Positions 60,874 through 64,000 of a DNA stretch of 64,000 bases are shown piece after piece; the stretch's first letter is position 1, and each line of letters begins with the position of its first letter. The translations under genes were made by a program, and so were the position numbers. Source of the stretch: Pollutibacter soli (lineage in GTDB: Bacteria > Bacteroidota > Bacteroidia > Chitinophagales > Chitinophagaceae); assembly GCA_029269725.1 (NCBI GenBank), contig JARJHS010000010.1, positions 124,001-188,000 on the forward strand, given 5' to 3'. The notes under the pieces are model-generated. The model saw only the letters and a list, made by a program, of their open reading frames with translations, was not told the DNA's origin and did no database searches.

Positions 60874-61293
60874 ATGAATAAAACATTCCTGTACGTGCAT
60901 GCAATCTGGGCAGTGGCTGAAAAGGCTGCTGTATTGTCCAAGCCTATACGCTCTGTTTTGTTTGCCCATCTGAAGAAGAATGCGGATGAAAAAGGTATTC
61001 GTGTGCTGGAAGTAAATGGTGGTGAAGATCATGTACATGTATTGGTGAGTTTACATCCGGCACAAAATCTTTCACAGGTAATCCGGCAGTTGCGGGCAGA
61101 GACTTCAGACTGGTTAAATGCGACCCAGTTATTACCGGAAGAATTCCACTGGGCCGAAGACTATATGGCTTATTCAGTAAGTCCCGGTGCATTAAAACAG
61201 GTGATACAATATCTCGAACGCCAGGAAGAATACCACAAAACCAAAACCCTGGATGCGGAACTGGAAGTTTTCGATGTGAATGTCGAAAAGTAG
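60874..61293 (+). CDS. HUH (Y1) transposase-like protein in the aromatic operon
   Basis: 139 residues with the fold of IS200/RAYT-type Y1 transposases: YVHAIWAVAEK at the N terminus, the HUH motif in NGGEDHVHVLVSL, and the region of the nucleophilic Tyr in VIQYLERQEEYHK. No accompanying IS ends or target hairpins were found next to it. It starts 22 bases after the DAHP synthase stop and ends 27 bases before aroB, in the same orientation, so it would be transcribed with the operon. It may be domesticated or a recent insertion without ends; REP-associated Y1 proteins elsewhere process hairpin repeats. Confidence 0.85.
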   Translation: MNKTFLYVHAIWAVAEKAAVLSKPIRSVLFAHLKKNADEKGIRVLEVNGGEDHVHVLVSLHPAQNLSQVIRQLRAETSDWLNATQLLPEEFHWAEDYMAYSVSPGALKQVIQYLERQEEYHKTKTLDAELEVFDVNVEK

Positions 61294-61320
61294 AATTTCA
61301 CCAGGGAAACAGATTTGATA

Positions 61321-62355
61321 ATGACTCAATTAAAAGCCGGAGTGGTTAAATATAAGTTTTCGACTGCGACAGTTAACTATTATTTCAATAGTAAGTTTTC
61401 TGAGCTGGGCAAATTGGTTTCCAGAAAAACAACTGTCCTGATTACTGATGAGAATATTTATCGTCTTCACGAATCAAAATTCAAAGGCTGGAACTCTATA
61501 GTACTCAAGCCCGGCGAAGAATACAAAGTACAGGCGACAGTTGATTCGATCATTGAACAGCTGATCGTTTTCGAAGCGGACAGGAATACAACACTTATCG
61601 GCATTGGCGGTGGAGTGATTTCAGATCTTACGGGGTATACCGCATCGATTTATATGCGTGGGATACGATTTGGGTTTGTGCCCAGCACGTTGTTGTCGAT
61701 GGTCGATGCCGCGATTGGTGGCAAGAATGGGATCGATGTAGGTGAGTACAAGAACATGGTGGGGATAATTCGTCAACCGGAATTTTTGCTTTTTGATACC
61801 AGCTTACTGCAAACGCTACCCGAAAAGGAATGGTCAAATGGTTTTGCAGAAGTTATCAAGCATGCCTGTATACGTGATGCGGCTGCATTCCGTTTACTTG
61901 AGAAAACAGATATAGATGGTTTAAAAAAAGACAAGAAGGCACTGAGTTCATTGATCGAAAGAAATGCACGTTTAAAGTCGGGTATAGTTCAGAAAGATGA
62001 ATTTGAAAAAGGTGAACGTAAATTGTTGAATTTCGGGCATACCATTGGTCATGCTGTTGAAACGCAGTACGAACTGATGCATGGTGAAGCGGTGGCGATA
62101 GGGATGACCTGTGCAAGTCGCTTTTCGGAATTGTTGCTGGGATTTAATCAGACAGAAAGAATCACTAACCTTCTTGAAAAGTATAAATTGCCAACCTGGG
62201 CCGAATTTGATGCGGAAAAGGTGTTACAGGTCCTGAAGATGGATAAGAAGCGTTCGGGCAACACAATGAATTTTATTTTACTAAAGAAAATCGGCGAAGC
62301 TGTAATTGTTCCCATCCCGCTGAAACAGCTGGAGAAAATGGTGAAATCGTTATAG
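61321..62355 (+). CDS. aroB: 3-dehydroquinate synthase
   Basis: 344 residues from the ATG at 61321 (a TTG two codons earlier also exists). It closes DAHP to 3-dehydroquinate with NAD+ and Zn2+. GIGGGVISDLTGYTAS is the NAD-binding motif; FVPSTLLSMVDAAIGGKNGI (substrate loop), a metal Glu in EVIKHACI, and the zinc histidines in NFGHTIGHAVE and LMHGEAVAIGM are present. It belongs to the attenuated aromatic operon. Confidence 0.96.
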   Translation: MTQLKAGVVKYKFSTATVNYYFNSKFSELGKLVSRKTTVLITDENIYRLHESKFKGWNSIVLKPGEEYKVQATVDSIIEQLIVFEADRNTTLIGIGGGVISDLTGYTASIYMRGIRFGFVPSTLLSMVDAAIGGKNGIDVGEYKNMVGIIRQPEFLLFDTSLLQTLPEKEWSNGFAEVIKHACIRDAAAFRLLEKTDIDGLKKDKKALSSLIERNARLKSGIVQKDEFEKGERKLLNFGHTIGHAVETQYELMHGEAVAIGMTCASRFSELLLGFNQTERITNLLEKYKLPTWAEFDAEKVLQVLKMDKKRSGNTMNFILLKKIGEAVIVPIPLKQLEKMVKSL

Positions 62356-62375
62356 CAATCGCTAACAAACAGATA

Positions 62376-63674
62376 ATGCAGATAACAGTTTTTCCCTCGA
62401 AAGTGAAGGGCGTGCTCCACGCACCAAAATCGAAAAGTTCGATGCAGCGCGCATGCGCGGCAGCATTGTTACATCGTGGCATAACCGAGATTTATGAGCC
62501 AGGCTTCAGTAACGATGATCTTGCAGCGCTCGATACGATTGTCAAACTGGGGGCGGAGATCCTGAGTAATACCAGCGAAAAGATCTTAATAAGAAGTATC
62601 GGTATAAATCCAGTTTCCTCGGAAATTCATTGCGGGGAAAGCGGATTGGGTATCCGGATGTTCACACCTATCGCATCGCTGAGTGATCAGCCATTGCGTA
62701 TTTCCGGATCAGGAAGCCTGGTAACAAGACCCATGCATTTTTTCGATGAGATATTTCCGCAGCTCGGAATTTCTATTCAGACATTGAATGGAAAACTTCC
62801 ACTGGATATCAAAGGGCCATTAAAGCCGGCGAATATTACTGTCGATGGTTCATTGAGTTCACAATTTCTTACTGGCTTACTGATGGCATACTCAGCTGCG
62901 GAAGCTTCAGATGTTACCATCACAGTAAATAACCTTACCAGCAAACCTTATATCGATCTTACACTCGATGTGATGAAGAAATTCGGAATGAAAATTCCCG
63001 AAGTGAAAAATTTTGAAACCTTTTATTTTCCCTCCGCGGCAAATAAAGCGTCAGCCGAAAATATCGCATATACAGTTGAAGGCGATTGGAGTGGGGGAGC
63101 TTTTCTATTAGTCGCAGGTGCCATTGCGGGAGGTCTGAAAGTAAAAGGGCTGCAGGCGGATTCTACACAGGCAGATAAAGCAATTCTGGATGCATTGGAT
63201 AATGCGGGTGTGAAGTTGAATATAACTGAAAATGAAATCGATGTTATTCCTGGTGTTCTGAAAGCATTTGATTTTGATGCAACCGAGTGTCCGGATCTTT
63301 TTCCTCCGTTGGTTGCGCTGGCCGCAGCATGTGATGGTCAGACTACCATTACCGGAGCAAAAAGACTCACACATAAAGAAAGCGATCGCGCGACCGTATT
63401 GAAGGAGGAGTTTGGAAAACTGGGCATTCTGGTAGAACTCGATGGCGATCTGATGCACGTGCATGGTGGAACGCAGGTGCATGCTGCAATTACACATTCG
63501 CATCACGATCATCGTATAGCCATGGCCGTGGCTGTAGCAGGATTGATTGCTGATGGCCCTGTTGTAATCGAAGATGCGCAGGCAGTAAAAAAATCTTATC
63601 CGGAGTTTTACCGGCACCTGGTTTCAGCAGGAGTGAAGGTAGTAGAAGCAGTTGAGTCGAATTTGATTAAATAA
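62376..63674 (+). CDS. aroA: 3-phosphoshikimate 1-carboxyvinyltransferase (EPSP synthase)
   Basis: 432 residues. It joins shikimate-3-phosphate and phosphoenolpyruvate. PSKVKGVLHAPKSKSSMQRA is the N-terminal S3P site; HCGESGLGIRMFTPIA (normally N-A/S-G-T) is a divergent form of the PEP-binding LFLGNAGTAMR region; SSQFLTGLLMA, GDWSGGAFLL, and LTHKESDRATVL follow; HHDHRIAMAVAVAG is the C-terminal signature. The GESG motif puts it with the Bacteroidota forms. The gene starts 20 bases after aroB. Confidence 0.95.
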   Translation: MQITVFPSKVKGVLHAPKSKSSMQRACAAALLHRGITEIYEPGFSNDDLAALDTIVKLGAEILSNTSEKILIRSIGINPVSSEIHCGESGLGIRMFTPIASLSDQPLRISGSGSLVTRPMHFFDEIFPQLGISIQTLNGKLPLDIKGPLKPANITVDGSLSSQFLTGLLMAYSAAEASDVTITVNNLTSKPYIDLTLDVMKKFGMKIPEVKNFETFYFPSAANKASAENIAYTVEGDWSGGAFLLVAGAIAGGLKVKGLQADSTQADKAILDALDNAGVKLNITENEIDVIPGVLKAFDFDATECPDLFPPLVALAAACDGQTTITGAKRLTHKESDRATVLKEEFGKLGILVELDGDLMHVHGGTQVHAAITHSHHDHRIAMAVAVAGLIADGPVVIEDAQAVKKSYPEFYRHLVSAGVKVVEAVESNLIK

Positions 63675-63688
63675 AAGATGAAATTCTG

Positions 63689-64000
63689 ATGAACAGATTT
63701 GGAGATATATTTTCTGTCAGCATTTTTGGCGAATCACATGGAGAAGGTGTAGGTATTGTTGTAGATGGTGTGCCTGCTGGAATTCCTTTGACGATGGATG
63801 ATTTTCATGTGGATATGGAGCGAAGGAAAGGAGGGACGCAGAAAGGCACCACGCCACGTCAGGAGGATGACCTTCCGATTTTCAAAAGCGGTCTGTTTAA
63901 CGGGAAAACCACGGGCGCACCGCTGATGATGTTGTTTGAAAATAAAAATACAAGGTCAGGCGACTATGAAAAACAACGAGATGTTCCCCGCCCCGGTCAC
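63689..64000 (+). CDS. aroC: chorismate synthase, N-terminal part (runs off window)
   Basis: The first 104 residues are present and the frame continues beyond base 64000. MNRFGDIFSVSIFGESHGEG is the AroC start with the FMN/substrate His in GESHG; DMERRKGGTQKGTTPRQEDD carries the conserved Arg cluster (R-R-x-G/Q); quoted in part. It makes chorismate with reduced FMN. It follows aroA by 14 bases, completing the run aroB-aroA-aroC in the operon. Confidence 0.95.
   Translation, partial: MNRFGDIFSVSIFGESHGEGVGIVVDGVPAGIPLTMDDFHVDMERRKGGTQKGTTPRQEDDLPIFKSGLFNGKTTGAPLMMLFENKNTRSGDYEKQRDVPRPGH

Overview
The window looks like a chromosomal segment of a Bacteroidota bacterium, most likely of the Chitinophagaceae type. 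The evidence is several promoters with the Bacteroidota -7 element TAnnTTTG, almost no Shine-Dalgarno sites, a secreted protein with a C-terminal type IX secretion sorting domain, tandem FtsX-type permeases without an ATPase, a DAHP synthase/chorismate mutase fusion, and many conserved Bacteroidota-only families. No tRNA, rRNA, CRISPR array or prophage was seen. Species assignment is an inference from gene content.

Layout. 1-9033: four tandem paralogous FtsX/MacB-like permeases, all on the minus strand, the first cut by the window edge. 9434-13996: a minus-strand group of response regulator, bacteriophytochrome-type heme oxygenase and bacteriophytochrome histidine kinase, followed by 3-hydroxybutyryl-CoA dehydrogenase and a small protein. 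14690-22726: a secreted CarboxypepD_reg-like protein, Mrp/ApbC ATPase, PaiB-like protein, a DUF6702-like protein divergent from HupE/UreJ plus M1 metallopeptidase, then an SGNH hydrolase convergent with pyrF. 22997-31130: kynureninase with an atypical SDR, CorC/HlyC-like membrane protein, PAP2 phosphatase, GlmM-like mutase, cysteine desulfurase and tryptophan 2,3-dioxygenase. 31747-32729: an IS1595-like element whose transposase has lost recognisable catalytic residues. 32789-49491: mostly housekeeping genes (YdjC-like deacetylase, a four-gene overlapping operon with DoxX-like, DUF2071, methyltransferase and membrane proteins, mutS, CotH-like, tRNA/rRNA methyltransferase, UbiA-family prenyltransferase, ruvX, def, rluD-like, lipB, a PLP enzyme and a nucleotidyltransferase). 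49492-50772: 1.3 kb without genes that holds a terminator inside a perfect inverted repeat and a 12- to 13-copy array of about 51 bp units. 50773-56537: amidohydrolase, a sigma factor coupled to a membrane-bound trypsin-like protease, a small lipoprotein, and a DEAD-box helicase. 56561-64000: an aromatic amino acid operon, pheA - aminotransferase - tyrA - DAHP synthase/chorismate mutase - HUH transposase-like gene - aroB - aroA - aroC (cut by the window edge).

Two things stand out. First, the aromatic operon is preceded by a 24-codon leader peptide with seven alternating Phe and Tyr codons, a terminator hairpin with a nine-T tract, and an upstream segment that can pair with the terminator's 5' arm. 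This is a complete textbook attenuator for Phe/Tyr-sensing, here in a Bacteroidota genome with a near-leaderless promoter. Second, nearly every intergenic boundary carries a short array of 7-bp tandem repeats. The consensus differs between arrays (NNACGTT, GTTCATA, CAACTAA, CGAANAA, TNCTGCC, NNCTACT and others), but the period is always seven, and in at least twelve cases the stop codon of the neighbouring gene lies inside the array. Because seven is not a multiple of three, such arrays give stop codons in all frames. Their origin and role are unknown to me.
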